Notes: a model not told the origin generated them from the letters alone. A DNA stretch of 64,000 bases from Olsenella porci (GCF_009695875.1 NZ_VUNC01000007.1:62001-126000); one strand, 5' to 3'; shown: positions 1 through 8,576, numbered from the stretch's first letter. A program made the numbers and translations.

Positions 1-860
1 TGGGGCTTCCTGGCGAGGACAGCGAGGGCGTCGAGAGCGCCGTCGCCATGCTGCGCGCCATCGGGGACGGGGACACCCCCGACTTCACAGGGCAGCGCGT
101 GTGCGTCATCGGCGGAGGCAACGTCGCCATGGACGTGGCACGCTCCAGCGTGAGGTGCGGTGCGAGCAAGGTCAACATCGTCTATCGCCGCCGCGTGCAG
201 GACATGACCGCCCAGGACGAGGAGATCGCCGGGGCGGGCGAGGAGGGCTGCGAGCTGCTTGAGCTCAACGCCCCCGTGCGCATCGAGGCGGACGAGGCGG
301 GCCACGTGTGCGGGCTGGTCGTGCAGCCGCAGATCATCGGCTCGTTCAAGGGGGGACGTCCCTCTCCCCGGCCCGCGGACACGGGGGAGAGGACCATCCC
401 CTGCGACCGCGTGATCGTCGCCATTGGCCAGGCGATCCAGTCCAAGCCCTTCGAGGAGGCTGGCGTTGGCTGCAACCGTGGCCGCATCGTCACCGACACG
501 GACGGTCGCGTCCCCGGGATGGACGGGGTCTTCTGCGGGGGCGACTGCCAGAGCGGTCCCGCCACGGTGATCAGGGCCATCAACGCAGGCAAGGTCGCCG
601 CGGGCAACATCGATAACTACCTGGGCTATGACCACAAGGTCGGCGTTCCCGTGGACATCCCTCCCGTCGAGTTCAGGGACGTGGGCCCGTGCGGCAGGTC
701 CGAGACCAAGTTTCGCGAGGCAAACGAGCGCAGGCACGACTTCTGTCAGATCGAGCACGGTCTTTCGCGCGAGGAGGCGCTGCAGGAGGCCTCTCGCTGC
801 CTGTGCTGCGACCACTTTGGGTTTGGCGCGTTCCGTGGGGGGAGGGAGCTCCAGTGGTAG
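1..860 (+). CDS. FAD/NAD(P)-dependent oxidoreductase, GltD/NuoF-like (5' end outside window)
   Basis: The reading frame is already open at base 3 and ends at the TAG at 858-860, so only the last 285 or so codons are seen. The visible part holds the second dinucleotide-binding fold of the glutamate synthase small-subunit family (GGGNVAMDVAR, then VNIVYRRR), and the closing FAD-contact region (IVAIGQAIQS... GVFCGGDCQSGPATVIRAI). The tail ends in a Cys-rich piece (ASRCLCCDHFG) found in GltD-like proteins. It overlaps the hydrogenase start by 7 nt, so the two are probably translationally coupled. This suggests that it passes electrons between NAD(P)H and the hydrogenase; that partnership is inference from position. 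The missing N-terminus could carry NuoF or further Fe-S domains. Confidence 0.85.
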   Translation, partial: GLPGEDSEGVESAVAMLRAIGDGDTPDFTGQRVCVIGGGNVAMDVARSSVRCGASKVNIVYRRRVQDMTAQDEEIAGAGEEGCELLELNAPVRIEADEAGHVCGLVVQPQIIGSFKGGRPSPRPADTGERTIPCDRVIVAIGQAIQSKPFEEAGVGCNRGRIVTDTDGRVPGMDGVFCGGDCQSGPATVIRAINAGKVAAGNIDNYLGYDHKVGVPVDIPPVEFRDVGPCGRSETKFREANERRHDFCQIEHGLSREEALQEASRCLCCDHFGFGAFRGGRELQW

Positions 861-2674
861 GAAATGGCGAAGGCCTGAAGGCGGCCGACCAGAGGGCGGT
901 CTCCACCGCGCAGGTCACGCTCACCGTGGACGGCAGGGAGGTCAGCGTTCCCGCCGGCTCCACCATCCTGGACGCGTGTCGGGAGGCGGATGCCGACGTG
1001 CCCACGCTGTGCTATCTGCGCGAGCTCAACGAGATCGGCTCCTGCCGCGTGTGCGTGGTCGAGGTCAAGGGCTTTGACCGCCTTGTCGCCTCGTGCAACA
1101 ACCTCGCAGTTGACGGCATGGAGGTCCTGACCAACAGCCCCAAGGTGAGGATGGCCAGGCGCACCAACATGGAGCTGCTCCTCTCGCAGCACGATGTTGC
1201 TTGCACCACCTGCGTGAGGTCGGGCAACTGCTCGCTGCAGGAGGTCGCAAACGACCTGGGCATCGTCGACTTCGAGTACGACACCGACCTGCCGCCCAAG
1301 CGCTGGCCGCGCGACTTCCCGCTCATCAGGAACAACCAGAAGTGCATCAAGTGCATGCGCTGCGTGCAGGTGTGCGACAAGGTCCAGGCATCCCACGTGT
1401 GGGACATCACCAACCGGGCGACGCACACGCTCGTGGACGTTGCCGGTGGTCGCGACATCCACGACGTGGACTGCACCCTGTGCGGGCAGTGCATCACCCA
1501 CTGTCCGGTGGGCGCCCTCCGCGAGCGCGACGACGTCATGACCGTCTACGACGCGCTGGCGGATCCCGACGTCACCACCATCGTTCAGATTGCGCCCTCG
1601 GTACGCACCGCCTGGGGCGATCACTGGGGCCTCAAGGGGGACGAGGCGACCGTGGGGAGGCTCGTGGCCGCGCTGCGCCCCATGGGCTTCGACTACATCG
1701 TGAACACCGACTTCTCCGCTGACCTCACGATCATGGAGGAGGGGAGCGAGCTGCTGCGCCACCTTCCCAAGTCGCAGGCTGGTGGCTACCCCATGTTCAC
1801 GTCGTGCTGCCCCGGCTGGGTGCGCTTTGTTAAGTCCCATTATCCCGAGCTCGTGGACGACGTATCAACGAGCAAGAGCCCGCAGCAGATGTTCGGCGCC
1901 ATCGTCAAGAGCTACTACGCCGAGTACCTGGGGCTCGACCCGCACAAGATCTTCTCGCTCTCGATCATGCCCTGCGTCGCCAAGAAGGCCGAGTACGCCT
2001 ATCCCACCATGCGGGACGCGTGCGGAGACCCCGACGTCGACTGCGTGCTCACCGTCCGCGAGGTCGAGCGCATGCTCAGGGCCGACCACGTGGACGTGCG
2101 TGCCCTGGGGGAGGAGCCCTTTGACGAGCCCCTGGGCATCGGCACCGGCGCCGGCGTCATCTTTGGTGCCACCGGCGGCGTCATGGAGGCCGCGCTCAGG
2201 ACCGCCCACTACCTGGTGACGGGGAAGGCTCCCGCCGCAGACATGTTCTCGGACGTCCGCGGCCTCAGGGGTTGGAAGGAGGCCACGTTCGACCTGGCGG
2301 GGACCAAGCTGCGCGTTGCCGTCGCAAGCGGGCTCGCCAATGCGGATGCGCTGTGCAAGGCGGTCGTCGCAGGCGAGGTGTCCTACGATTTCGTGGAGGT
2401 CATGGCCTGTCCCGGCGGCTGCGTGGGGGGCGGCGGCCAGCCCATCCACGACGGGGAGGAGCTCGCGGGCGCGCGAGGCAAGGCGCTCTACGGGCTCGAC
2501 CGGGTCTCCAAGTACCGCAACTCCTACGAGAACCCCGACATCGTGAGGTGCTACCAGGAGTACTTGGGCGAGCCCCTCTCCGAGAGGGCGGAGGAGCTCC
2601 TGCACACCGACCAGCACGGTTGGTTGATGCCATCCGAGTGGATTGCGGCGGCGGAGGCAGCACCCCAGGCGTAG
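854..2674 (+). CDS. hydA: [FeFe]-hydrogenase with NuoG-type N-terminal Fe-S domains
   Basis: Reversible H2 formation from protons, about 606 residues. Order of domains: [2Fe-2S] ferredoxin fold (LCYLRELNEIGSCRVC), His-Cys3 [4Fe-4S] motif (HDVACTTCVRSGNC), two [4Fe-4S] ferredoxin motifs (CIKCMRCVQVC and CTLCGQCITHC), then the H-cluster domain with all three signatures: TSCCPGW near residue 316, MPCVAKK near 372 and EVMACPGGCVGGGGQP near 515-530. All H-cluster cysteines are present. The GTG at 854 is preferred over an upstream in-frame codon because GGAGGGAG lies just before it and it overlaps the stop of the flavoprotein gene. Cytoplasmic by lack of signal peptide. The upstream flavoprotein suggests pyridine-nucleotide-coupled H2 metabolism. 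Confidence 0.95.
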   Translation: MVGNGEGLKAADQRAVSTAQVTLTVDGREVSVPAGSTILDACREADADVPTLCYLRELNEIGSCRVCVVEVKGFDRLVASCNNLAVDGMEVLTNSPKVRMARRTNMELLLSQHDVACTTCVRSGNCSLQEVANDLGIVDFEYDTDLPPKRWPRDFPLIRNNQKCIKCMRCVQVCDKVQASHVWDITNRATHTLVDVAGGRDIHDVDCTLCGQCITHCPVGALRERDDVMTVYDALADPDVTTIVQIAPSVRTAWGDHWGLKGDEATVGRLVAALRPMGFDYIVNTDFSADLTIMEEGSELLRHLPKSQAGGYPMFTSCCPGWVRFVKSHYPELVDDVSTSKSPQQMFGAIVKSYYAEYLGLDPHKIFSLSIMPCVAKKAEYAYPTMRDACGDPDVDCVLTVREVERMLRADHVDVRALGEEPFDEPLGIGTGAGVIFGATGGVMEAALRTAHYLVTGKAPAADMFSDVRGLRGWKEATFDLAGTKLRVAVASGLANADALCKAVVAGEVSYDFVEVMACPGGCVGGGGQPIHDGEELAGARGKALYGLDRVSKYRNSYENPDIVRCYQEYLGEPLSERAEELLHTDQHGWLMPSEWIAAAEAAPQA

Positions 2675-2689
2675 CGGAGCGGAACCAAA

Positions 2690-2724
2690 GGGAGGGCCCG
2701 CGCGATCGTCGCGCGGGCCCTCCC
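2690..2724. terminator. Strong hairpin between convergent genes
   Basis: A perfect 16-bp stem (2690-2705 pairing with 2709-2724) with a 3-nt loop lies between the stops of hydA and pta. There is no T-tract on the plus side. Its symmetry would let it serve both genes. Confidence 0.75.
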
Positions 2725-2765
2725 GTGTGTCTCGCCTTCGAGGCTCTCTTGGAGCGTCGACAGTC

Positions 2766-3752
2766 CTAGGCCTGCTTTGCTGCCATCTGCGCCTGGACCG
2801 CGGTGATGGCGACCACGCCCACGATGTCATCCGCGGAGCAGCCGCGCGACAGGTCGTTGACCGGCTTCGCGATGCCCTGGAGCAGGGGGCCGTAGGCCTC
2901 GGCCTTGCCAAGGCGCTGGACCAGCTTGTAGCCGATGTTGCCCGCGGCGAGGTCGGGGAACACCAGGACGTTTGCGTGGCCCGCGACCTTGGAGCCGGGG
3001 GCCTTGAGCGAGGCGACCTCGGGGACCAGGGCGGCGTCGAGCTGCAGCTCGCCGTCGCAGGCGAGGTCGGGGGCCTTCTCGGCTACCAGGGCTGCCGCCT
3101 GGCGCACGCGCTCTGCGGAGTCACCGCCGGCGGAACCCTTGGTGGAGTAGGAGAGGAGCGCGACCTCGGGTTCGGTTCCCATGAACGACTTCCAGGACGC
3201 TGCGGAGGCGATGGCGATCTCGGACAGCTGGTCGGCATCCGGTGCGATGTTGAGGCCGATGTCGGAGAAGATGAAGGTGCCGTCCTGGCCAAACTCGCAG
3301 TCGGGGACGATGACCATCATGAACCCGGACACGAGCTTGGTCCCGGGCGCAGTCTTGAGTATCTGGAGTGCGGGGCGCAGCGTGTTGGCAGTGGAGTGGC
3401 ATGCGCCGGACACCAGGCCGTCGGCATCGCCCATCTTCACCATCATGGTGCCAAAGTAGGTGTTGTCGTTCATCTGCTCGCGGGCCTGCTCGATGGTGAC
3501 GCCCTTCTTCTTGCGGAGCTCGGCGAAGGCCTGGGCGTACTCCTCGTGCTTGTCGGACGACTTGGGGTCGACCACGCGGGCGCCCTCGACCTTGACCTCG
3601 GCGGGGTCACCCAGGATTACCAGGTTGGCGAGACCCTCCGCCACGATCTTCTGGGCCGCCGCGATGGTGCGCGGGTCCTCCCCCTCTGGCAGCACGATCG
3701 TCTTGCGGTCGGCCTTGGCGCTCTCTTTCATCCTCTTGAGAAAATCACTCAT
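2766..3752 (-). CDS. pta: Phosphate acetyltransferase
   Basis: Converts acetyl-CoA and phosphate to acetyl phosphate and CoA, the step before substrate-level ATP formation by acetate kinase. At 328 residues it is the short Pta form without the N-terminal DRTGG regulatory region. Family features are KTIVLPEGEDPRTIAAAQ at the N-terminus, GLVSGACHSTANTLRPALQ in the middle and NVLVFPDLAAGNIGYK near the C-terminus. The ATG at 3752 follows AAGGAGAGG by 6 nt. No acetate kinase gene lies next to it in the window; it is a single-gene unit facing hydA. Confidence 0.96.
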   Translation of the reverse strand: MSDFLKRMKESAKADRKTIVLPEGEDPRTIAAAQKIVAEGLANLVILGDPAEVKVEGARVVDPKSSDKHEEYAQAFAELRKKKGVTIEQAREQMNDNTYFGTMMVKMGDADGLVSGACHSTANTLRPALQILKTAPGTKLVSGFMMVIVPDCEFGQDGTFIFSDIGLNIAPDADQLSEIAIASAASWKSFMGTEPEVALLSYSTKGSAGGDSAERVRQAAALVAEKAPDLACDGELQLDAALVPEVASLKAPGSKVAGHANVLVFPDLAAGNIGYKLVQRLGKAEAYGPLLQGIAKPVNDLSRGCSADDIVGVVAITAVQAQMAAKQA

Positions 3753-3980
3753 AGAACCTCTCCTTCATGACGCCTCCAACTGCGTGTGGACGTGCCGACC
3801 GACCACAAAATATGCATGTCGGCTGCGTATTTGACGGCACTCTGAAACATTATAGGGCGGCGTGTTAGAATCGACTCCGTAATCGAGCCGGGGGAGCGTG
3901 TGCGCCTGCCCTCAACTCGATTTATTTATGTCCGCGTCCAGGGCCGCCCCGGGCGGTAGCCTGCATCGAAGGGAATCCAC
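3753..3980. other. Intergenic region between divergent pta and glf
   Basis: 228 bp between divergent genes must hold both promoters. A TAGAAT hexamer at 3866-3871 is a possible plus-strand -10 for glf, but no good -35 sits 16-18 bp upstream. No stable hairpin or small ORF stands out. Confidence 0.4.
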
Positions 3981-5180
3981 ATGAGCATCGCCAAAGGGTT
4001 GCCCGAGGGCTTCAACCCCTCCGCATACGACGCAATCGTCGTTGGGGCAGGCTACGCCGGAGCGGTGTGCGCCAGGCGGCTTGCCGAGGCGTGCGGGTAC
4101 AAGGTCGCCGTCCTCGAGCGTCGCGACCACATTGCTGGTAACGCGTACGACTACTACGACGAGGCGGGCATCCTGGTCCACAAGTACGGCCCGCACATCT
4201 ATCACACTTACAACGAGCGCGTGAACCAGTACCTCTCGCGCTTCACCGATTGGGTGGACTACCAGCACAAGGTCCTGGCAAACATCCACGGCACCCTGAT
4301 GCCGGTCCCCTTCAACCACACGTCCCTCAAGCTGGCCTTTGGCGAGGAGAAGGGCGAGCACCTGTACCAGAAGCTCGTCGCCGCCTTCGGGCAGGACAAG
4401 AAGGTTCCCATCATGGAGCTGAGGGCCAAGAACGACCCCGAGCTCGCCGAGGTGGCGGACTACGTCTACGAGAACGTATTCCTCCACTACACCATGAAGC
4501 AGTGGGGCAAGACGCCCGACCAGATTGACCCCGCAGTCATGGGCCGCGTCCCCGTGTTCGTGGGCGATGACGACCGCTACTTCCCGCAGGCGCCCTTCCA
4601 GGGGATGCCCAAGGACGGCTACACGGCCATGTTCGACCGCATGCTCAACCACGACCTCATCTCGGTGTTCACGGGTGTTGACGCCCGTGACATCCTGCAG
4701 ATGGGCGGCACGTCGGTCAAGGTCTGCGGTCAGCCGTTTGGCGGAGAGGTGATCTACACCGGTGCCCTGGACGAGCTCTTTGGCATGGACCTCGGCGCCC
4801 TCCCGTACCGTACGGTCGACATGGTGTTCGAGACCCTCCCGGTCGACCAGTTCCAGCCCGTGGGGACCGTCAACTACACCGTGTCGGAGAACTTCACCCG
4901 CATCACGGAGTTCAAGAACATGACCGGCCAGGTCGTGCCCGGCAAGACCACCATCATGCGCGAGTACTCCCGCACCTACCTGCCGGGGATGGGCGAGACG
5001 CCCTACTACGTCATCAACGAGCCGCAGAACATCGAGCTGTACCGCAGGTACCTCGAGCGCGTCTCGGGCGTTCTCAACTTCCACGTTGTCGGTCGCCTCG
5101 CCGAGTATCGCTACTACGACATGGATGGCGTCGTTGCCTCCGCGCTCGAGCTCTCGGACGAGATCATCGGAAACCACTAG
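3981..5180 (+). CDS. glf: UDP-galactopyranose mutase
   Basis: Flavoenzyme that interconverts UDP-galactopyranose and UDP-galactofuranose, providing Galf for surface polysaccharide. 399 residues, normal for the family. The N-terminal FAD-binding motif VVGAGYAGAVCARRLAE is followed by the ERRDHIAGNAYDYYDE and KYGPHIYHT segments typical of Glf; GEVIYTGALDELFG and the C-terminal LAEYRYYDMDGVVASAL also fit. ATG at 3981 with AAGGGAATCC just upstream. The glycosyltransferase starts 33 nt downstream, so the two are likely co-transcribed. Confidence 0.96.
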   Translation: MSIAKGLPEGFNPSAYDAIVVGAGYAGAVCARRLAEACGYKVAVLERRDHIAGNAYDYYDEAGILVHKYGPHIYHTYNERVNQYLSRFTDWVDYQHKVLANIHGTLMPVPFNHTSLKLAFGEEKGEHLYQKLVAAFGQDKKVPIMELRAKNDPELAEVADYVYENVFLHYTMKQWGKTPDQIDPAVMGRVPVFVGDDDRYFPQAPFQGMPKDGYTAMFDRMLNHDLISVFTGVDARDILQMGGTSVKVCGQPFGGEVIYTGALDELFGMDLGALPYRTVDMVFETLPVDQFQPVGTVNYTVSENFTRITEFKNMTGQVVPGKTTIMREYSRTYLPGMGETPYYVINEPQNIELYRRYLERVSGVLNFHVVGRLAEYRYYDMDGVVASALELSDEIIGNH

Positions 5181-5213
5181 GCACAACCGAGTACAGAGGC
5201 TCCAGGTCAACAA

Positions 5214-6248
5214 ATGCAGAAGACCATCACGTTCGGCATCCCATGCTACAACTCCTCCGAGTACATGGACCATTGCATCAAGTCCATCCTGGAGGGGTCG
5301 GGTTACGCGGACGACGTGCAGATCGTCATCGTGGACGACGGTTCCACCAAGGACGACACGCTTCAGAAGGCCCTCGATTGGCAGGCGCGCTACCCCGGCA
5401 TCATCCAGGCGGTGCACCAGGAGAACGGCGGTCACGGGATCGCGGTTCTCAAGGCGCTCGAGTACGCGGAGGGGTCCTACTTCAAGATCGTCGACTCCGA
5501 CGACTGGGTTGACGGGGACGCCCTGCGGGTCCTTCTCGAGCGCCTGAGGATGTTCGTCGACTACGAGACGCGGGTTGACCTCGTCGTCACCAACTACGTG
5601 TACGAGCATGTTTCTGAGGGCAAGCAGAAGGTCGTCGACTACGGGTTTGCGCTCCCCAAGGGCAAGATCATCACCTGGAAGAGCATCGGGCACTTCAACA
5701 TGGCTCAGAACCTGCTGATGCACGCTCTGTGCTATCGCACCGAGGTCCTGCGCGATGGCGGACTGCCCATGCCCGCCCACACGTTCTACGTGGACAACAT
5801 CTACGCCTACGTGCCCCTGCCCCGTTGCCAGACCCTTTACTACCTGGATGTCGACCTGTATCGCTACTTCATCGGGCGAGATGACCAGAGCGTCAACGAG
5901 GACCTGCTCGTTTCGCGAGTGGATCAGCAGCTCAGGGTCACGCGCGTCATGATGCATGCGTACCACCTGTACGACGACATCGACACGCGGGAGCTGCGCG
6001 ACTACATGATCGGCCACTTCACCCTCATGATGGCCGCGTGTTCCATCTTCTCCAAGCTGTCCAAGGACCCGCAGGCGGAGCCTCGACTGGAGGAGCTGTG
6101 GGAGGAGCTGAGGCAGTACGACCGTCGCATGTATCGCCGTGCGCGCCACGGCCTTGTGGGGACCGCGATGAACTTCACCGGCGAGGGTGGCAAGAAGGCC
6201 ACGATTATCATCTATCGCGTTGCCCAGAAGCTCGTCAAGTTCAATTAG
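5214..6248 (+). CDS. Family 2 glycosyltransferase
   Basis: 344 residues with a GT-A fold N-terminus: TFGIPCYNSSEYMDHCIKSI, VIVDDGSTKDDT (nucleotide-sugar binding) and the metal-binding KIVDSDDWVDGDALR. The C-terminal 170 residues are less conserved and contain no obvious membrane span, so it probably acts at the inner face of the membrane. Its position straight after glf suggests a galactofuranosyltransferase or a partner enzyme in the same glycan; donor and acceptor cannot be read from sequence. The last residues (TIIIYRVAQKLVKFN) are weakly amphipathic and could bring it to the membrane. Confidence 0.88.
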   Translation: MQKTITFGIPCYNSSEYMDHCIKSILEGSGYADDVQIVIVDDGSTKDDTLQKALDWQARYPGIIQAVHQENGGHGIAVLKALEYAEGSYFKIVDSDDWVDGDALRVLLERLRMFVDYETRVDLVVTNYVYEHVSEGKQKVVDYGFALPKGKIITWKSIGHFNMAQNLLMHALCYRTEVLRDGGLPMPAHTFYVDNIYAYVPLPRCQTLYYLDVDLYRYFIGRDDQSVNEDLLVSRVDQQLRVTRVMMHAYHLYDDIDTRELRDYMIGHFTLMMAACSIFSKLSKDPQAEPRLEELWEELRQYDRRMYRRARHGLVGTAMNFTGEGGKKATIIIYRVAQKLVKFN

Positions 6249-6329
6249 TCGATGCCGACGCTGCGGCTATCACGCGGTGTCAAATGTAGAGTGCTGGCAG
6301 CGGGGGTTCCGTGTATCAGCAATCGAACC

Positions 6330-6379
6330 ATGGCAACGTGGGCCCGATGTGAGCGCTCATATCGGGCCCACGTTGCCAT
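6330..6379. terminator. 50-nt near-perfect palindrome, probable terminator
   Basis: Arms 6330-6348 and 6361-6379 are perfect 19-nt inverted repeats; the 12-nt centre is itself almost self-complementary (GAGCGCTC at 6351-6358), so the stem can close nearly completely with one G-T. It lies 81 nt after the glycosyltransferase stop. There is no T-run on either side, which is unusual for an intrinsic terminator. Confidence 0.55.
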
Positions 6380-6410
6380 CGATGGGAGGGTTCAGGGACT
6401 GACTGCCGCG

Positions 6411-6426
6411 TCACCTGCGCAAACGC
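6411..6426. repeat. 16-nt intergenic repeat, copy 1
   Basis: TCACCTGCGCAAACGC is identical to 8739-8754; both copies are followed by CAGG(G)ATGC and both lie downstream of a minus-strand gene. Confidence 0.5.
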
Positions 6427-6653
6427 CAGGATGCCTCAGTCGGAGGCCTACGGGCCAGCCCCTCAGACTTTCAGATTGGGCATCCGCTGCCACTCCGTCT
6501 GCCGTTCCCGGCGCGCGAGCGCTGGCTGTCCGCCGGTTCGGATTGGGAGGGATGCCCCTTGCCCTCGCCTGCTCCCCGATCTTGAGGGATTTCCTCCCTG
6601 TTGGGGGTAGAGCTCCGCGTGTAAACCTAGGGGCTGTCTGCCGGCGGGATGGA

Positions 6654-6684
6654 TGGGGAGAGCATTCGGTCGCCCCTCTCCCCA
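6654..6684 (-). terminator. Hairpin downstream of the DmpA-like peptidase gene
   Basis: TGGGGAGAG (6654-6662) pairs with CTCTCCCCA (6676-6684), loop 13 nt, 9 nt past the peptidase stop on the minus strand. No clear T-run follows. The right arm belongs to a GGGGAGAGGGGCG sequence that recurs near 8.72 and 45.72 kb. Confidence 0.5.
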
Positions 6685-6692
6685 CCTTTGCG

Positions 6693-7661
6693 CTAGCCGG
6701 CCAGGTCGCAAGCCGCCTTGAGGCCATAGGCTCCCCGGGCGTGCAGCGCCGCCGACACGATGGCATCTTCGAGCGCGCGCGTCGACGTGACGCCCACAAG
6801 GTCCACGGGGGCCTCCACCTCCCCTGTTGCCATCACGAAGATGGTGTCGCCGTCGTTGGTGGTGTGGGTCGGACGGATTGCGTGCGCGTAGGCGTCGGCC
6901 GACATCTGGGCAACCTTCGTTGCCTGTGCCTTGGTCAGGCGTGCGTTGGTCACAACGCACGAGATGGTCGTGTTGGTCCGAAGGGGCATGGACGCGGATG
7001 CGTCATCCCATGCCTCCTCTGGTGTCATGATGCTGTCCAAGGTGGGGGAGAGGACCCCTGCGATCTGGTCTCCCGTCCTGGGGTCCACCACGTTGCCACA
7101 GGCGTTTACGGCGGCGACCGCCCCGCATACAAGCCCCCCGTGCGTGGCGATTGACTCTCCCAGGCCCGACTTCATGCAGCGCGCCGGACCACAGAGCTTG
7201 CCCACGGTGCAGCCTGCGCCCGCGCCAACGTTTCCAAGCGAGAGGGTCGTCTCCTCTCGCCCCAGGGCGCGCCTGACGGCGTCCGCGCCCATTCTGCCGT
7301 CGGGCCGCACGTCAGCGCTCCCGCACGCGAGGTCGAACACGCACGCGGACGAGACGATCGGCACCACGCCAACGCCCACGTTCAGGCCGATCCCGTTCCG
7401 CTCCAGCTCCTCTGCCGCTCCGCAGGAGGCGGCGAGGCCATAGGCGCTCCCGCCGGAGAGGACCACGCAGTTGAGCGTCTGCACCGTCTCCTCCGGCCTG
7501 AGGAGGTCGGTCTCGCGCGTCGCCGGGGCGCCGCCGCGAACGTCCACGGCTCCGGTCGCACCTGTCGGGCACACGACGACCGTGCACCCCGTGCCCGCTT
7601 CCGCGTTGGTGGCGCTCGCCGCGTATACGCCAGGGATGTCCACGATGCTGTGGATGCTCAT
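6693..7661 (-). CDS. P1 family (S58, DmpA-like) peptidase
   Basis: N-terminal nucleophile aminopeptidase family that includes L-aminopeptidase D-Ala-esterase DmpA. 322 residues. Typical features: [25 protein letters not shown] near residues 60-80, and the auto-cleavage region [28 protein letters not shown], in which the Ser after NTTI would become the new N-terminal nucleophile. Start ATG at 7661 overlaps the maf stop by 4 nt (ATGA), so it is translationally coupled to maf. The natural substrate of this bacterial branch is not known; I infer small-peptide or amide hydrolysis in the cytoplasm. Confidence 0.88.
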   Translation of the reverse strand: MSIHSIVDIPGVYAASATNAEAGTGCTVVVCPTGATGAVDVRGGAPATRETDLLRPEETVQTLNCVVLSGGSAYGLAASCGAAEELERNGIGLNVGVGVVPIVSSACVFDLACGSADVRPDGRMGADAVRRALGREETTLSLGNVGAGAGCTVGKLCGPARCMKSGLGESIATHGGLVCGAVAAVNACGNVVDPRTGDQIAGVLSPTLDSIMTPEEAWDDASASMPLRTNTTISCVVTNARLTKAQATKVAQMSADAYAHAIRPTHTTNDGDTIFVMATGEVEAPVDLVGVTSTRALEDAIVSAALHARGAYGLKAACDLAG

Positions 7662-8313
7662 TCGGTCTCCCCTCCGTCGTCCGTGGTGCCGCCCGCGCCT
7701 CCTAAGAGCGCGGCCTGGAGGAGACCCTGCCCCTCCGGGAAGGATTCGTCGAGCTCGCGCACCAGGCGCGAGACGGGGAGGCCAACCACGTTGCTGTAGT
7801 CGCCCATTATCGCGCGGACGAGCAGGCGGCCCCTGCCCTGGATGCCGTAGGCGCCGGCCTTATCCATGGGCTCGCCGCTCCGCACGTAGGCGTCAATCTC
7901 GTTGTCCGTGAGGTCCCAGAACAGCACCCTGGTCGTCTCGACGAACGAGCGACGCGTCACGTCTCCGCCGCCATCGACGCGAGCGAGGCACACGCCCGTG
8001 GAGACGCGGCTCTCCCTTCCCGAGAGCGCCCGAAGCATGCGGTGTGCCTCCTCAGCGTCTCGCGGCTTGCCCAGCACGTCCCCGTCGGAATCCCACACGA
8101 TGGTGTCCGCCGCCAGCACGGTCTGCCTGCCGTCGCGTACGGCGGGGTCCCCAGGCACGAGTCTGCCTTCAAGCGTGCGAGACGCTCCACCAGCCGCTCT
8201 GGTGGCTCCCCCTCACGGCGGGTCTCGTCCACGTCCTGCGGCATCACATGAACCTCGATGCCCAGCTCCTCCAGGAGCCTCCTCCTGCGAGGAGAGCCCG
8301 ATGCCAGGATCAT
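7658..8313 (-). pseudogene. maf: Maf nucleotide pyrophosphatase, interrupted by a -1 frameshift
   Basis: The Maf family hydrolyses non-canonical or modified nucleoside triphosphates. The N-terminus, from the ATG at 8311-8313, reads MILASGSPRRRRLLEELG ... [10 protein letters not shown] in one frame; the rest, VLAADTIVW ... [19 protein letters not shown] ... GAYGIQGRG down to 7658, lies in the -1 frame. The switch falls at about 8158-8166. Restoring one base there (for instance GAC CTC for GACTC) yields a continuous normal-length Maf of about 218 residues. Either the gene is broken or the base call is wrong; there is no slippery heptamer to suggest programmed shifting. A GTG at 8158 could start the C-terminal part alone. 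GGGGTGAGG precedes the ATG. Confidence 0.85.
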
Positions 8314-8325
8314 CGCCTCACCCCC

Positions 8326-8357
8326 ATAAAAAATGGGAACCACCAAGGTGGCTCCCA
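8326..8357 (-). terminator. Rho-independent terminator of the ferredoxin gene
   Basis: On the minus strand a stem (8357-8348 with 8343-8334; TGGGAGCCACC/GGTGGTTCCCA) is followed by six T residues (8333-8328). It lies 33 nt after the ferredoxin stop and just upstream of the maf start. Confidence 0.9.
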
Positions 8358-8390
8358 TGCAACGACATGTCGTCTCGTCCGACCAGCGGG

Positions 8391-8576
8391 CTACTCGACA
8401 GTGATGGCAGAGACGGGGCAGTTGTCGGCAGCCTCCTGCGCGCTGTCCTCATTCTCCTCGGGGACCTCGTCGACGATGACCTCCGCGGTGCCCTCGTCGC
8501 CGATGGAGAAGACCTCGGGGCAGGTGGACTCGCACAGACCGCAACCGATGCAATCCTCGCTGACAGTAGCCTTCAT
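8391..8576 (-). CDS. Single-cluster [4Fe-4S] ferredoxin
   Basis: Small soluble electron carrier, 61 residues. Ligand cysteines are C9, C12 and C15 (CIGCGLC) plus the distant C53 (NCPVSAI), the pattern of monocluster bacterial ferredoxins such as that of Thermotoga maritima. C19 is also present, but the cysteine that pairs with it in a disulfide in the Thermotoga protein is not. The protein is very acidic, as expected. It is monocistronic with its own terminator and a possible promoter, and is a plausible donor for the hydrogenase or pyruvate:ferredoxin oxidoreductase (inference). Confidence 0.95.
   Translation of the reverse strand: MKATVSEDCIGCGLCESTCPEVFSIGDEGTAEVIVDEVPEENEDSAQEAADNCPVSAITVE

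Larger units (their letters stand above)
6249..6692. other. 444-bp intergenic region with a long palindrome and GC-rich repeats
   Basis: No gene supported on either strand: the open frames here have no family match, no credible start and run antisense to or through the neighbouring gene. It contains a 50-nt palindrome (6330-6379), a 16-nt sequence repeated near 8.7 kb (6411-6426), and a terminator-like hairpin (6654-6684). The middle part (about 6430-6640) shows nothing I recognise and may be decayed sequence. Confidence 0.6.

Noticed and set aside
3912-6149. 745-codon open frame on the minus strand
   Set aside because: Exactly antisense to glf and the glycosyltransferase; Val/His/Leu/Asp-rich composition typical of antisense frames in GC-rich DNA and no family similarity.
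6252-7154. 300-codon plus-strand frame after the glycosyltransferase
   Set aside because: Runs through a palindrome and then antisense to the DmpA-like gene; no SD and no recognisable domain.
8130-8200. Programmed frameshift in maf
   Set aside because: No X XXY YYZ heptamer, no downstream pseudoknot or internal SD apparent at the junction; simple mutation or sequence error is more likely.
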